Source: Paenirhodobacter enshiensis (GTDB taxonomy: Bacteria; Pseudomonadota; Alphaproteobacteria; Rhodobacterales; Rhodobacteraceae). Taken from it: DNA of 64,000 nt. The DNA lies in contig NZ_JFZB01000007.1 in the NCBI RefSeq assembly GCF_000740785.1, forward strand, positions 1-64,000. The letters run 5' to 3'. Made by a program: the position numbers and the translations under genes. Positions 1 to 9,134 of the stretch are shown piece after piece (the first letter of the stretch is position 1; each line of letters begins with the position of its first letter). Below the pieces are notes generated by a model. The model did no database searches. It saw nothing but the letters and a program-made list of their open reading frames with translations, and was not told the DNA's origin.

Positions 1-146
1 GCTCGCCATGCGTAATCCGTGCGTGAAATATACGTAAACCGCGCGCGGAACCCTGCGGAAATGGCCGGAAAAGATCAAGCCCCGTAGGGCATGACCTTGA
101 ATAACATCCTGATTTTACACGCATAGACGCAAAACCCGGAAATCCG

Positions 147-232
147 TGGTGCGGGCGACCGGACTCGAACCGGTATGGAGATACCTCCGAGGGAGTTTAA
201 GTCCCATGCGTCTACCATTCCGCCACGCCCGC
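147..232 (-). tRNA. tRNA-Leu (anticodon UAA)
   Basis: Read on the minus strand, the 86 bases fold as a class II tRNA. The acceptor stem pairs GCGGGCG with CGCCCGC, the anticodon loop reads CTTAAAC with UAA in the middle, there is a long variable arm, and the T arm carries GGTTCGAGTCC. The terminal CCA is encoded (147-149). The 5' end lies only four bases after the ccmH stop codon, so the tRNA is probably released from, or at least overlaps, the ccmF-ccmH transcript. UAA is the decoder for UUA/UUG leucine codons, which are rare in such GC-rich DNA. Confidence 0.95.
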
Positions 233-236
233 GTCC

Positions 237-743
237 CTATTGGCTAGACCGGCACGCGTCCGGCTGCAAGGGATCCGGGGCATGGGGGGCCGGGGAGCGA
301 GGCAGTCCGGTCAGTCTGGCGCTCTCGGCGGGGGACAGAGGAGGCTCGGAGGGATCGGGGCGGCGGCGTCCCAGAACCACGCCCAGAAGCGCCATGCCGA
401 ACAGGGTGGGCCCGGCCAGCCACAGCACAAGGTTCGCTCCCCGTGCGTCGGGCCGCAGCAGGGCGGATTCGCCGAAGCGTGTCACCACCGCGTTCAGGGC
501 CTCGGTGTCGCTGTCGCCCGCTTGCAGCCGCGCGCGCAGCAGCCCGCGCAGATCGCGCGCCACACCCGCATCCGAATCGTCGACTGTCTCGCCCTGGCAG
601 ACCGGACAGCGCAGTTGCTGCGCAAGCGCCCGGGCCCGGGATTCAAGGGCGGGATCGGTCAGTTGCTCCTCAGGGTCGAGCGCCTCTGCCGCCCCTGCGG
701 CCATGAGCGCGACCAGCGCAACCGCAATCACCGGCAGGCGCAT
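237..743 (-). CDS. ccmH: cytochrome c-type biogenesis protein CcmH
   Basis: 168 residues. CcmH is the membrane-anchored periplasmic thioredoxin-like subunit that keeps apocytochrome c haem-binding cysteines reduced and works with CcmF in haem ligation. An N-terminal signal or membrane segment (about residues 3-20) is followed by the family motif LRCPVCQ with the redox pair C46/C49, and a second membrane helix lies near residue 110. The ATG at 743 was chosen because the hydrophobic leader begins there. It overlaps the end of ccmF by 16 bases, so translation is probably coupled. The C-terminal tail after the second helix is arginine- and proline-rich and unremarkable. Identification rests on the motif, the length and the ccmF neighbour. 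Confidence 0.93.
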   Translation of the reverse strand: MRLPVIAVALVALMAAGAAEALDPEEQLTDPALESRARALAQQLRCPVCQGETVDDSDAGVARDLRGLLRARLQAGDSDTEALNAVVTRFGESALLRPDARGANLVLWLAGPTLFGMALLGVVLGRRRPDPSEPPLSPAESARLTGLPRSPAPHAPDPLQPDACRSSQ

Positions 744-2698
744 GGCACCCTCCGCTTCCCGCCGCGCCGGTCCGACAGCGCCAGCGCGCCGCCCGCGGCC
801 ATCATCCCCGCCGCGCCCCACAACCACAACATGCCGGGGCGCAGGTAGCCGCGCACCGCCCAGCTTCCGTCCCCCTGCGGATCGCCCAGCACCAGATAGA
901 TATCGCGCCGGGCCGAGACACGGATCGCCGCTTCGGCCGTCGCAAGCCCCTGCAGCGGATAGACCCGCCGCTCGGGCGACAGCCGGGCCAGCACTTCCGG
1001 TCCATCGCGCAGGGTCAGGCGGGCCACGTCGGCGCGGTAATTCGGTCCGTCGCGACGCGTCACGGCGTCCAGCGTCACGCTCAGCCCTCCAAGCGGCATC
1101 TGTGCCCCGGGGCGAAGCGCGGCGAGGGTCTCGACCCGGCCAGCGGTGCTCAGCCCGATGGCCACGATCAGCAGCCCGAAGCCGGCATGGCCGAGTGCGC
1201 GGCCATGATCGGCGCGCGGCAGCCGGAGAATGCGGCCCGGCCGGCCACGGGCACGTTGCCCGAGGTCAATGACCGCCCCCGCGACGATCCAGCCGCCGAG
1301 CCCGACCGCCAGTGCCCCCGCAAGCCGGTTCATCCCGCCCAGCCCCGTCCCGCCCAGCTCTGCCCCGTTCAGTCCCGTCCAGCTCAGCCCGCCCGCGATC
1401 ACTGCCACGATCAGGGCCGGCCCGAGCCCTGACAGCACCCGGTGCAGTCGCGCGTGCTTCCACCCAAGCAACGCCCCCACCGGCAGCACCAGCCCGAGCA
1501 GAACCGCGAAAGGCGTGACGGCCCGCTCGAAATAGGGCGCCCCCACCGACAGGATCCGGCCCGAAACAGCCTCTGCGATCAGTGGCCAGAGCGTCCCTGT
1601 CAGCACCACGAAGGCTCCGACGCTCAGCAGCAGGTTATTGAAAACAAGCGCGCTTTCGCGGCTGATCAGGGCAAATCCCGGGCCCGGGTCGATGCGCCCG
1701 GCGCGTGCGGCGAACAGCGCCAGCGCCCCCCCCAGAACGACGCCGAGGATCGCCAGAAGCGCGATCCCGCGTGCCGGATCCGTCGCGAAAGCATGGACCG
1801 AGCCGAGCAACCCCGAGCGCACGATGAACGTCCCCCCGAGCGCCGCGCCGAAGCCGAGGATGGCGAGAAGGATCGTCCAGGCGCTGAGCACGCCGCGCTT
1901 CTCGGCGGCCGGAACGCTGTGCAGCAGTGCCGTTGCCAGAAGCCACGGGATCAGCGAGGCATTCTCGACCGGATCCCAGAACCAGAACCCGCCCCAGCCA
2001 AGTTCGCGATAGGCCCACCATGCCCCCGCCGCGATCCCGAGCGTCAGGAACATCCAGGCGAGCAGCACCCAGGGCCGCAGCAGCCCGGCCCATCCGGCAC
2101 CGGTCCGCCCTTCGATCAGCGCGGCGACGGCCAGCGAATAGGCGAGGCTCAACCCGACATAGCCGAGATACAGCAGCGGCGGATGCAGCGCGAGGCCGGG
2201 ATCCTCGAGGAGCGGGTTCATCCCCAGCCCCTCGACGGGCGGATCTGTCAGCCGGGTGAACGGGTTCGACACGAGGACCGCATAACCCGTCACCGCTGCC
2301 CCGATCGCGCCCTGCACCCCCAGCACCCGCGCCCGGAACCGCGCCGCGACATGGCCCGAGGTCACCGCGAACAGCCCCCCGAACAGCGCAAGGATCAGCG
2401 CCCAGAGGAGCATCGACCCCTCATGCCCGCCCCAGACCCCGGCGATCTTGTAAAGCATGGGTTTGGCCCGCTGAGAGCTGCGCCGGATCAGATCGAGAGA
2501 GAAATCATCGCTCAGCGCGCCCCATGTCAGCGCCGCGAAGGCCAGTGCCAGCAGGCCGAGCTGCATCCCTGCGGCCCGGCGCCCGGCCGCCATCCAGCCG
2601 CCCCAGCCGCGCGCCGCCCCCCAAAGCGTCAGCCCCGCCTGCATCAGCGCGGTGCAGAAGGCGAGGATCAGGGCGAAATGGCCGAGTTCGGCGGTCAC
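728..2698 (-). CDS. ccmF: haem lyase subunit CcmF
   Basis: 656 residues, the normal length for CcmF, the large polytopic inner-membrane protein of the System I cytochrome c maturation machinery. It receives haem from holo-CcmE and, with CcmH, attaches it to apocytochrome. Many hydrophobic helices are visible. The tryptophan-rich WWD segment (WGGFWFWDPVENASLIPW) that contacts haem lies roughly a third of the way in. The start is taken as GTG at 2698 (V-T-A-E-L-G-H-F), because a longer upstream extension would be a proline- and arginine-rich stretch unlike the family N-terminus. No ccmE is adjacent: the next gene upstream is rimO. Confidence 0.93.
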   Translation of the reverse strand: MTAELGHFALILAFCTALMQAGLTLWGAARGWGGWMAAGRRAAGMQLGLLALAFAALTWGALSDDFSLDLIRRSSQRAKPMLYKIAGVWGGHEGSMLLWALILALFGGLFAVTSGHVAARFRARVLGVQGAIGAAVTGYAVLVSNPFTRLTDPPVEGLGMNPLLEDPGLALHPPLLYLGYVGLSLAYSLAVAALIEGRTGAGWAGLLRPWVLLAWMFLTLGIAAGAWWAYRELGWGGFWFWDPVENASLIPWLLATALLHSVPAAEKRGVLSAWTILLAILGFGAALGGTFIVRSGLLGSVHAFATDPARGIALLAILGVVLGGALALFAARAGRIDPGPGFALISRESALVFNNLLLSVGAFVVLTGTLWPLIAEAVSGRILSVGAPYFERAVTPFAVLLGLVLPVGALLGWKHARLHRVLSGLGPALIVAVIAGGLSWTGLNGAELGGTGLGGMNRLAGALAVGLGGWIVAGAVIDLGQRARGRPGRILRLPRADHGRALGHAGFGLLIVAIGLSTAGRVETLAALRPGAQMPLGGLSVTLDAVTRRDGPNYRADVARLTLRDGPEVLARLSPERRVYPLQGLATAEAAIRVSARRDIYLVLGDPQGDGSWAVRGYLRPGMLWLWGAAGMMAAGGALALSDRRGGKRRVPCACR

Positions 2699-2859
2699 GG
2701 GCGGGCTCCGGCAAGGGCTTCGGGTCCGCCGACCATAGGCGCGGCAGGGGGCAAGGCCAAGGCCGGGGCGCGCCGGCGCCGGAAACCGGATTCCCGCGGT
2801 GGGCACCCGTCGGAGGTTGCACCGCCGCCTGTTCGTCCGGCCTCACTCTGCTGTCGGCC

Positions 2860-4260
2860 TCAGTCCGCGACCGGCCGGCCCCAGAGGTCGTATTCCGAGG
2901 CTTCCTCGATCTCGACACTCAGCATGTCGCCGGGCTTCAGATCCTCGAACCCCTCGTCGATGAACAGGTTGCCGTCGATCTCGGGGGCATCGGCGCGGGT
3001 GCGGCAGGTCGCGCCCTCGTCATCGACGCTGTCGACCAGAACCTGCTCGCGGGTGCCGACACGCGCCTCGAGCTTCGCGGCCGAGATCTGCTGCGCCTTC
3101 TCCATGAAGCGGTCCCAGCGGTCTTGCTTGACCTCCTCAGGCACCTGATCGGGCAGCGCGTTCGAGCGCGCCCCGGCGACGTTCTCGTATTGGAAGCACC
3201 CCACGCGGTCGAGCTGCGCCTCGTCCATCCAGTCGAGGAGATACTGGAATTCCTCTTCCGTCTCGCCCGGATAGCCGACGATGAAGGTCGAACGCAGCAC
3301 GATGTCGGGGCAGGCCGCGCGCCAGGCCGCGATTTCGTCGAGCGTCTTGGCGGACGCCGCCGGCCGCGCCATGCGTTTCAGAACATCGGGGTGCGCGTGC
3401 TGGAACGGGATGTCGAGGTAGGGCAGGATCAGCCCCTCGGCCATCAGGGGCACCAGATCGCGCACATGCGGGTAGGGGTAGACGTAATGAAGCCGCACCC
3501 AGGCCCCGGTGCCCTGGGCAAGCTTGCCCATCTCGCGCGCGAGGTCGGTGATATGGCTGCGCACCTCGCCGCCCTTCCACGGGTTCAGATCGTATTTGCG
3601 GTCGAGCCCGTAGGCCGAGGTATCTTGCGAGATCACCAGCAGCTCGCGCACCCCGGCATCAAGCAGCTTCTCCGCCTCGCGCAGCACCGCGTGCGCCGGC
3701 CGGCTGACCAGCTTGCCGCGCATGTCGGGGATGATGCAGAACTTGCAGGCGTGATTGCAGCCTTCCGAGATCTTCAGATAGCTGTAATGGCGCGGCGTCA
3801 GCTTGACCCCGGTCGCCGGCAGCAGGTCGACGAACGGATCGGGCGCGGGCGGCACGGCGCCATGCACGGCATCGAGAACCTGCTCGTATTGCTGCGGCCC
3901 CGTCACCGCCAGAACCTTCGGATGCACCCCGGTGATGAATTCGGGCTCGGCGCCGAGGCAGCCGGTCACGATCACCTTGCCGTTCTCCGCCAGCGCCTCG
4001 CCGATGGCTTCGAGGCTCTCCGCCTTGGCGCTGTCGAGAAAGCCGCAGGTGTTCACGATCACCGCATCCGCACCCTTGTAATCGGGCGAGATCGCATAGC
4101 CCTCGGCGCGCAGCCGGGTCAGGATGCGCTCGCTGTCGACCAGCGCCTTCGGACAGCCGAGGCTGACCATGCCAAGCGTCGGCTGCCCCTCGCGCGGGCG
4201 CTCGTCAAAGCGCGGCTGCGGGGCGAGGTCCGGGCGCAGGTTCGGCGGATTGCTGGTCAT
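2860..4260 (-). CDS. rimO: ribosomal protein S12 methylthiotransferase RimO
   Basis: 466 residues. RimO is a radical-SAM enzyme that adds a methylthio group to the beta carbon of an aspartate in ribosomal protein S12. The N-terminal UPF0004 domain carries the three cysteines for the auxiliary cluster (C36, C72, C101, in [16 protein letters not shown] and TGCLG). The radical-SAM cluster motif C-x3-C-x2-C is at C168, C172 and C175. A TRAM-like RNA-binding region forms the C-terminus. [15 protein letters not shown] distinguishes RimO from its paralogue MiaB. It lies downstream of gcrA, separated by a member of the dispersed repeat family. Confidence 0.95.
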   Translation of the reverse strand: MTSNPPNLRPDLAPQPRFDERPREGQPTLGMVSLGCPKALVDSERILTRLRAEGYAISPDYKGADAVIVNTCGFLDSAKAESLEAIGEALAENGKVIVTGCLGAEPEFITGVHPKVLAVTGPQQYEQVLDAVHGAVPPAPDPFVDLLPATGVKLTPRHYSYLKISEGCNHACKFCIIPDMRGKLVSRPAHAVLREAEKLLDAGVRELLVISQDTSAYGLDRKYDLNPWKGGEVRSHITDLAREMGKLAQGTGAWVRLHYVYPYPHVRDLVPLMAEGLILPYLDIPFQHAHPDVLKRMARPAASAKTLDEIAAWRAACPDIVLRSTFIVGYPGETEEEFQYLLDWMDEAQLDRVGCFQYENVAGARSNALPDQVPEEVKQDRWDRFMEKAQQISAAKLEARVGTREQVLVDSVDDEGATCRTRADAPEIDGNLFIDEGFEDLKPGDMLSVEIEEASEYDLWGRPVAD

Positions 4261-4330
4261 CTCGGGTCTCCCGCAGGGGCTGGTTTCGCAACGGTCTTCA
4301 ACGCTGAAGGGCGAGCCTCTCCGACCCGCC

Positions 4331-4390
4331 CTTTCATCTTTCCTGAAATATCCCGGGGTGAGCCCGGAACGGGCGAGGGGCAGCGCCCCT
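4331..4390 (-). repeat. dispersed intergenic repeat, copy 1 (minus orientation)
   Basis: On the minus strand this reads as a G/C hairpin (GGGGCGCTGCCCC), a second hairpin (GCCCG/CGGGC) and then CACCCCGGGATATTT followed by GGAAAGATGAA. The same order of parts recurs at six other intergenic loci in the window. This copy sits between the gcrA stop and the rimO start. Confidence 0.75.
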
Positions 4391-4404
4391 CTCTCCCTTG
4401 TCGC

Positions 4405-5028
4405 TCAGCGCCGCCGGTCGCGACGCGCGCTCATCGGCTGGAACGCCACCTGCACATGCGCTTCGCAATAGGGTTTGCCGGGCTGCGCGGGCAGGCCGCA
4501 GAAATAGAAATTGTCGGTCGCCGGATCGCCGATCGGCCATTTGCAGGTGCGCTCGGTCAGCTCCATCAGGCTGATCTTGCGCGAGCGCTTCTCCGCCTCG
4601 CGCGCCGAGGCGAGCGTTTCCGGGCTGATCTCGTTCAACGAGGGCTGCGGCGGCAGCGGCTGGCCGGCGGGCACGATGGCCTTGCGCATCGGCACCGGCG
4701 CGACCGGCGCTTCCGCACGCGGCGCGGCGGGGGCGGGCTGGGCCTCGCGCGGACGCAGGGGCGTCACGTTCTCGGCGCGCGGTGCGGCGGCCGGGGCCTC
4801 GCGCGGCGCAGCGGGTGCCTCGGCCACGGGGACGGGCTTCGCCACGGGCTCGGGCGCGGGGGCCTCGGCCTCCTCGGCGCCGGTGCGGTTCGACAGACCC
4901 AGCCGGTGCACCTTGCCGATGACCGCATTGCGGGTCACCCCACCGAGTTCCTTGGCGATCTGGCTCGCGGATTGCCCCTCGGACCACATCTTCTTCAGCA
5001 GTTCGACGCGTTCATCCGTCCAGGACAT
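4405..5028 (-). CDS. gcrA: cell-cycle regulator GcrA
   Basis: 207 residues. GcrA is the alphaproteobacterial cofactor that binds sigma-70 and CcrM-methylated GANTC sites to activate cell-cycle genes. The N-terminus MSWTDERVELLKKMW with GVTRNAVIGKVHRLGL is the characteristic helix-turn-helix DNA-binding domain (about residues 1-50). A long alanine- and proline-rich linker follows (about 55-130). The C-terminal sigma-binding part carries CKWPIGDP, FYFCGLP and PYCEAH. The start at 5028 matches the family MSWTDERV. An upstream promoter and an inverted repeat at its predicted +1 are described separately. Confidence 0.95.
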   Translation of the reverse strand: MSWTDERVELLKKMWSEGQSASQIAKELGGVTRNAVIGKVHRLGLSNRTGAEEAEAPAPEPVAKPVPVAEAPAAPREAPAAAPRAENVTPLRPREAQPAPAAPRAEAPVAPVPMRKAIVPAGQPLPPQPSLNEISPETLASAREAEKRSRKISLMELTERTCKWPIGDPATDNFYFCGLPAQPGKPYCEAHVQVAFQPMSARRDRRR

Positions 5029-5109
5029 GGTGACCCTTTCGTCAGTCTGACCGGGCAAGGCGGCAGCGCCGCGCTCCGCTCCGGCGGGAACAATCCCGTT
5101 AAGGTGGGG

Positions 5110-5123
5110 CCCATTCTAATGGG
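5110..5123. promoter_or_regulatory. operator-like inverted repeat at the gcrA transcription start
   Basis: CCCATT-CT-AATGGG is a perfect 6-bp inverted repeat with a 2-bp spacer. It lies just downstream of the predicted gcrA -10 box, where a bound protein would block initiation. The cognate regulator is not identifiable from sequence. Confidence 0.4.
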
Positions 5124-5131
5124 GACGGTCC

Positions 5132-5160
5132 GAGATACAATCCGCCGCGACCGATTTCAA
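5132..5160 (-). promoter_or_regulatory. predicted gcrA promoter
   Basis: On the minus strand, TTGAAA (5155-5160), a 17-base spacer and TATCTC (5132-5137) form a good sigma-70 promoter. Initiation would be near 5125, about 97 bases ahead of the gcrA start. The rest of the 301-base gap between gcrA and the acetyltransferase gene (5029-5329) shows a TTAA half-site at 5099-5102 and one GANTC site at 5186-5190, and no further gene. Confidence 0.5.
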
Positions 5161-5329
5161 GGGCAGGCAGTGGCAAGGCGGACGCGATTCGTCGTGAGGG
5201 GGGGCGTGACGGGGCGCAGCCCCTGAATTCCGGGTGCCGTGAGCAAAGGGGGCGCAACTCCGTCCCGGTGCATGGTTCGGGACATCCGCGCCTGTTGCGC
5301 CGATGTCCCGGATCGCGCAATGTCGCGCC

Positions 5330-5794
5330 ATGGAAAACGCCGAGCTGATCATACGCTGCGCCACCCAAGGTGACCTGCCGCGCCTGCTGGACCTCTATCA
5401 ACATCTCCTCGCGGGTGACGAGCGTGCCGATGACGCTTCGGCTGCCGAGGCATTCGGACAGTTTCTCCGTTACGCGGGAAGCGCGATTTTCCTTGGCGAG
5501 GTCGATGGCATTCTGGTCGCCTCCTGCGTTCTCGTCGTCGTGCCCAATCTGACCCGTGGCGCGAGGCCCTACGGTCTGATCGAAAACGTCGTCACTCATA
5601 AGGGTTACCGCCAGAGGGGGCACGGGCGGCGGATCCTCGACGCCGCTACGGCAGCCGCCCGGCGCGCGGGGTGCTACAAGCTCATGCTGCTGACTGGTTC
5701 GAAGGAAGCGGGAACCCTCGAATTCTATCTCCGGGCCGGGTTCGAACAGTCGAAGACGGGCTTCCAGAAGCGGTTGATTCCGGTCCTATCTTGA
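5330..5794 (+). CDS. GNAT-family N-acetyltransferase
   Basis: 154 residues from the ATG at 5330. An in-frame ATG at 5303 is an alternative, and neither has a convincing ribosome binding site. The GNAT fold is recognisable from the N-terminal ELIIRCATQGDLPRLLDL, the beta-strand region LIENVVTHKGYR, the acetyl-CoA pyrophosphate-binding loop RQRGHGRRIL (R/Q-x-x-G-x-G) and the C-terminal LEFYLRAGFEQSKTGFQKRL. The substrate cannot be predicted. The gene is transcribed divergently from gcrA and converges on priA. Confidence 0.85.
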   Translation: MENAELIIRCATQGDLPRLLDLYQHLLAGDERADDASAAEAFGQFLRYAGSAIFLGEVDGILVASCVLVVVPNLTRGARPYGLIENVVTHKGYRQRGHGRRILDAATAAARRAGCYKLMLLTGSKEAGTLEFYLRAGFEQSKTGFQKRLIPVLS

Positions 5795-5870
5795 ACATTG
5801 ACAGGCGGGCCTGTCGCCTGACGCATTTCGACGGTCACCCCTCGTTTCCCGCCGGAGACAGCACATCCCT

Positions 5871-8063
5871 TTACAGAAAACTCTGCGGGTCGATGTCGAC
5901 CGCCACGCGCATGTTCTTGCCCGGCCGGACCTGCCGCAGCCAGGCACTTAGCGCCGATTGCAACGGCGCGCTCTTTTCGGCCATCACCAGCATCCGCACC
6001 CGGAACCGGTCGCGCAGCTTCGAGATCGGCGCCGGCGCCGGGCCGAACACCCGCGCCCCGATCCGGTCGAGCGGCGCGACCCGCCGCGCCAGATCGTTGC
6101 CCAGGGCGAACAGCGGCGCGAGTTCCGGCCCCGACAGCACGATCCCCGCCATCCGTCCGAACGGCGGCACGCCCTGCGCGCGGCGCGAGGCCGCCTCGGC
6201 GCGCCAGAACGCTTCCTCGTCACCGCCGAGGATCGCGCGGATCACCGGATGCTCGGGCTGATAGGTCTGCAACAGCGCCAGCCCCGGTTTCTCGGCCCGT
6301 CCGGCGCGGCCCGCGACCTGGCGCACCAGCTGGAACGTCCGCTCCGAGGCGCGCAGATCCGAGCCCTGCAGCCCGAGGTCGGTGTCGATCACGCCGACCA
6401 GCGTCAGATGCGGGAAATTGTGCCCCTTGGCGACGATCTGCGTGCCGACGACGATATCGGCCGCGCCCGCCGCGATGGCGTCGATGGTCTCCTTCAGCGC
6501 GCGGGCGGAGCCGAACAGATCCGACGACAGCACCGCGACCCGGCTGTCGGGGAAGCGCGCGCGCACCTCCTCGGCCAGCCGCTCGACGCCCGGACCGACG
6601 GGGACGAGCTTGCCCTCGACGCCGCACGACGGGCAGACCGTCGGCACCGGAATGCTCTCGCCGCATTGATGGCAGACCAGCCGTTCGAGAGAGCGGTGAT
6701 GCACCATCCGCGCATCGCAATGCGGGCAGGCGATCTGATGGCCGCAGGCGCGGCACACGGTGACCGGCGCATAGCCGCGCCGGTTGATGAACAGCATCGA
6801 CTGTTCCCCGGTGCCGAGGCGGCGGGCGATCTCGGCGCTCAGCGTGGGCGAGATCCAATGCGCGGCCCCGGTCTTCTCGGCGCGCATGTCGATCGGGCGC
6901 ATCTCGGGCAGTTCCGAGGCGCCGAAGCGGCTGGTCAGATCGACGCGGGCATATTTGCCGGTCTCGGCATTGACCCAGGTTTCCAGGGACGGCGTGGCCG
7001 AGGCGAGGACCACCTGGGCACCCGCGAAAGAGGCGCGCAGCACCGCCATGTCGCGGGCGTTGTAGATCACGCCTTCCTCTTGCTTGTAGGAGGTGTCGTG
7101 TTCCTCGTCGACGACGATCAGCCCGAGGTCGCGAAACGGCAGGAACAGCGCCGAGCGCGCGCCCACCACCACCTCGGCGCCGCCTTCGGCCACCATGCGC
7201 CACAGCCGGCGCCGCTCGCCCTGCGTCGCGCCCGAATGCCATTCACCGGGGCGGGCGCCGAAGCGGGCCTCGATCCGGGCGAGGAAGGCGCCGGTCAGCG
7301 CGATTTCGGGCAGCAGCACCAGCGCCTGACGGCCGCGGCGCAGGCAATCGGCGACGGCCTCCAGATAGACCTCGGTCTTGCCCGATCCGGTCACGCCTTT
7401 GAGCAGTGTCACGCCAAAGCCGCTGCCCGCGCTGTGGCGCAGCGCCTCGGCCGCGGCGCGCTGATCTGGCGAGAGTGTCTTGCCCGGCCGCTCCGGGTCG
7501 AGATGCGGATAGGGCAGATCGCGCGCGGCCTCGGTCTCGCTCACCCCGCCGGCCTTCACGAGGCCCTTGATGACCTGCGTCGTCACCCCGGCCAGCGCCG
7601 CGAGTTCGCCGAGGTAATAGCCGCTTTGCGGGGCCGTGGTCAGCGCCTCGATCACCTTGCGCCGGGCCTCGGTCTCGCGCCCGGCGGGCGTGCCCGCGAG
7701 GCGATAGACCTTGCGCGTGCCCGGCGGGTCGAACAGTCCGGGCGTGCGGGTCGCCAGACGCAGCACCGCGGGCAGCGGCGTCATGGTGTAATCCGCCATG
7801 CGGATCAGGAAGAAGTGCAGCTCTTCGCGCATCGGCGGCACGTCGAGAACGCGGGCCACCTTGCGCAGGCGCCCGGCCTCGAAGCTGCCTTCGCCCGGCC
7901 CCCAGACCACGCCCACCACACGGCGCGGGCCGAGCGGCACCTCGACGAAAGCACCGAGCGCGCAGCCGCCCTCGGGCGCGAGGTAATCGAGCGCATGGCC
8001 CACCGGCTCGGCGGTCAGCACGCCGAGGCGCGCGCCTTCCTCGAAGAACCCGATCTCGCTCAT
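5871..8063 (-). CDS. priA: primosomal protein N' (replication restart helicase PriA)
   Basis: 730 residues. PriA recognises stalled or collapsed replication forks, unwinds with 3'-5' polarity and starts reloading of DnaB. The N-terminal fork-binding domain is followed by the helicase core, with Walker A GVTGSGKTEVY (about 223-233) and Walker B VVDEEH (about 318-323). Between the helicase halves sit eight zinc-binding cysteines in four CxxC pairs (about 438-481: CRAC, CPHC, CHQC, CPSC). The start is set at MSEIGFFEEG (8063). MRPMSEIG at 8072 is also possible. It is divergent from fsa across a paired copy of the dispersed repeat. Confidence 0.96.
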   Translation of the reverse strand: MSEIGFFEEGARLGVLTAEPVGHALDYLAPEGGCALGAFVEVPLGPRRVVGVVWGPGEGSFEAGRLRKVARVLDVPPMREELHFFLIRMADYTMTPLPAVLRLATRTPGLFDPPGTRKVYRLAGTPAGRETEARRKVIEALTTAPQSGYYLGELAALAGVTTQVIKGLVKAGGVSETEAARDLPYPHLDPERPGKTLSPDQRAAAEALRHSAGSGFGVTLLKGVTGSGKTEVYLEAVADCLRRGRQALVLLPEIALTGAFLARIEARFGARPGEWHSGATQGERRRLWRMVAEGGAEVVVGARSALFLPFRDLGLIVVDEEHDTSYKQEEGVIYNARDMAVLRASFAGAQVVLASATPSLETWVNAETGKYARVDLTSRFGASELPEMRPIDMRAEKTGAAHWISPTLSAEIARRLGTGEQSMLFINRRGYAPVTVCRACGHQIACPHCDARMVHHRSLERLVCHQCGESIPVPTVCPSCGVEGKLVPVGPGVERLAEEVRARFPDSRVAVLSSDLFGSARALKETIDAIAAGAADIVVGTQIVAKGHNFPHLTLVGVIDTDLGLQGSDLRASERTFQLVRQVAGRAGRAEKPGLALLQTYQPEHPVIRAILGGDEEAFWRAEAASRRAQGVPPFGRMAGIVLSGPELAPLFALGNDLARRVAPLDRIGARVFGPAPAPISKLRDRFRVRMLVMAEKSAPLQSALSAWLRQVRPGKNMRVAVDIDPQSFL

Positions 8064-8090
8064 CGGACGCACCCGTGAAGAACTTTCTGG

Positions 8091-8184
8091 CCTCCGGCGG
8101 GGATATTTATGGAAAGCCGAAAGACAGGGTTGCTTTCGGCTTTCTTCAAATATCCCCGGGGGCGGGGGGCAGGCAGCCCCCCGC
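8091..8184. repeat. dispersed intergenic repeat, copy 2 (inverted pair)
   Basis: Two copies of the repeat core face each other. Arm 1 (8099-8123) begins GGGGATATTTATGGAAAGCC, and arm 2 (8133-8157) is its near-perfect reverse complement, separated by 9 bases. A G/C hairpin (8162-8170 pairing with 8176-8184) flanks arm 2. The pair lies between the divergent starts of priA and fsa, so it is not simply a gene-end terminator. Confidence 0.8.
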
Positions 8185-8300
8185 GACGGATCCGCGCGCG
8201 CATCGGCCGGGCGGCGAGGGGGGCGCCGCGGCCTTTCCCGGCTAGGAAAACCGCGCCGGTTGCGCTATCAGACGGGCGAATGCGTTGCAGGAGAGATCCC

Positions 8301-8954
8301 ATGAAATTCTTCGTCGATACCGCCGATGTGGCGGCGATCCGCGAGCTGAACGACCTCGGCATGGTCGACGGCGTCACCACCAACCCGTCGCTGATCCTGA
8401 AGTCGGGACGCGACATTCTCGAAGTGACGAAAGAGATCTGCGACATGGTTTCCGGCCCCGTCTCGGCCGAGGTCGTCGCGACCGAGGCCAGGGAGATGAT
8501 CGCCGAAGGTCTGAAGCTTGCCAAGATCGCCCCCAATATCGCGATCAAGGTGCCGCTGACCTGGGCCGGGCTGACCGCCTGCAAGGCTTTCGCATCCGAA
8601 GGCCACATGGTCAACGTCACGCTGTGCTTCTCGGCGGCGCAGGCGATCCTGGCGGCGAAGGCCGGCGCGACCTTCATCTCGCCCTTCGTCGGCCGGCTCG
8701 ACGATATCGACCTCGACGGGCTCGACCTGATCGAGGACATCCGCACGATCTACGACAATTACGATTTCAGGACGCAGATCCTTGCGGCCTCGATCCGTAA
8801 CGTCGGCCATATCACGAGCTGTGCGAAGATCGGTGCCGACGTGATCACCGCGCCGCCCGCCGTCATCAAGGCGATGGCGAACCATGTGCTGACCGACAAG
8901 GGGCTTGATCAGTTCATGAAGGACTGGGCGAAAACCGGGCAGAAGATCCTCTGA
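8301..8954 (+). CDS. fsa: fructose-6-phosphate aldolase / transaldolase-like protein
   Basis: 217 residues, the length of the small single-domain transaldolase subfamily (TalC/MipB/FSA). Members cleave fructose 6-phosphate or transfer a dihydroxyacetone unit through a Schiff base. The signature [31 protein letters not shown] is followed by the Schiff-base lysine K83 in [10 protein letters not shown]. Phosphate-binding SFVGRLDD-like residues appear as [11 protein letters not shown]. The start ATG at 8301 has a GGAG ribosome binding site about 9 bases ahead. Sequence alone does not settle whether it is a transaldolase or an aldolase. An intrinsic terminator follows the gene. Confidence 0.92.
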   Translation: MKFFVDTADVAAIRELNDLGMVDGVTTNPSLILKSGRDILEVTKEICDMVSGPVSAEVVATEAREMIAEGLKLAKIAPNIAIKVPLTWAGLTACKAFASEGHMVNVTLCFSAAQAILAAKAGATFISPFVGRLDDIDLDGLDLIEDIRTIYDNYDFRTQILAASIRNVGHITSCAKIGADVITAPPAVIKAMANHVLTDKGLDQFMKDWAKTGQKIL

Positions 8955-9025
8955 TCGGGGGCGCGCTTCCCGTCAGGGTTGAATCCGGCGCGCCGGGTTC
9001 TTCCGCAGTGGCCCGAAATGGCAAC

Positions 9026-9052
9026 CGGCCCGCCACATCGGCGGGCCGTTTT
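9026..9052 (+). terminator. intrinsic terminator of fsa
   Basis: CGGCCCGCC and GGCGGGCCG form a perfect 9-bp stem around a 5-base loop and are followed directly by TTTT. Confidence 0.85.
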
Positions 9053-9134
9053 CGTATCCGGGATATATTTTCTGCCGGATCAGAGACTTTTGTGGCACAG
9101 TCGTCAGGACGATTCACCACCGGACGCGGGGGAC

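Noticed and set aside
4331-4395. Reading the dispersed repeats as ordinary rho-independent terminators
   Set aside because: Some copies lack a T run in the direction of the adjacent gene, and several lie between divergent genes or inside an operon. Only the hairpins at 46201-46219 and 42389-42407 fit terminators well.
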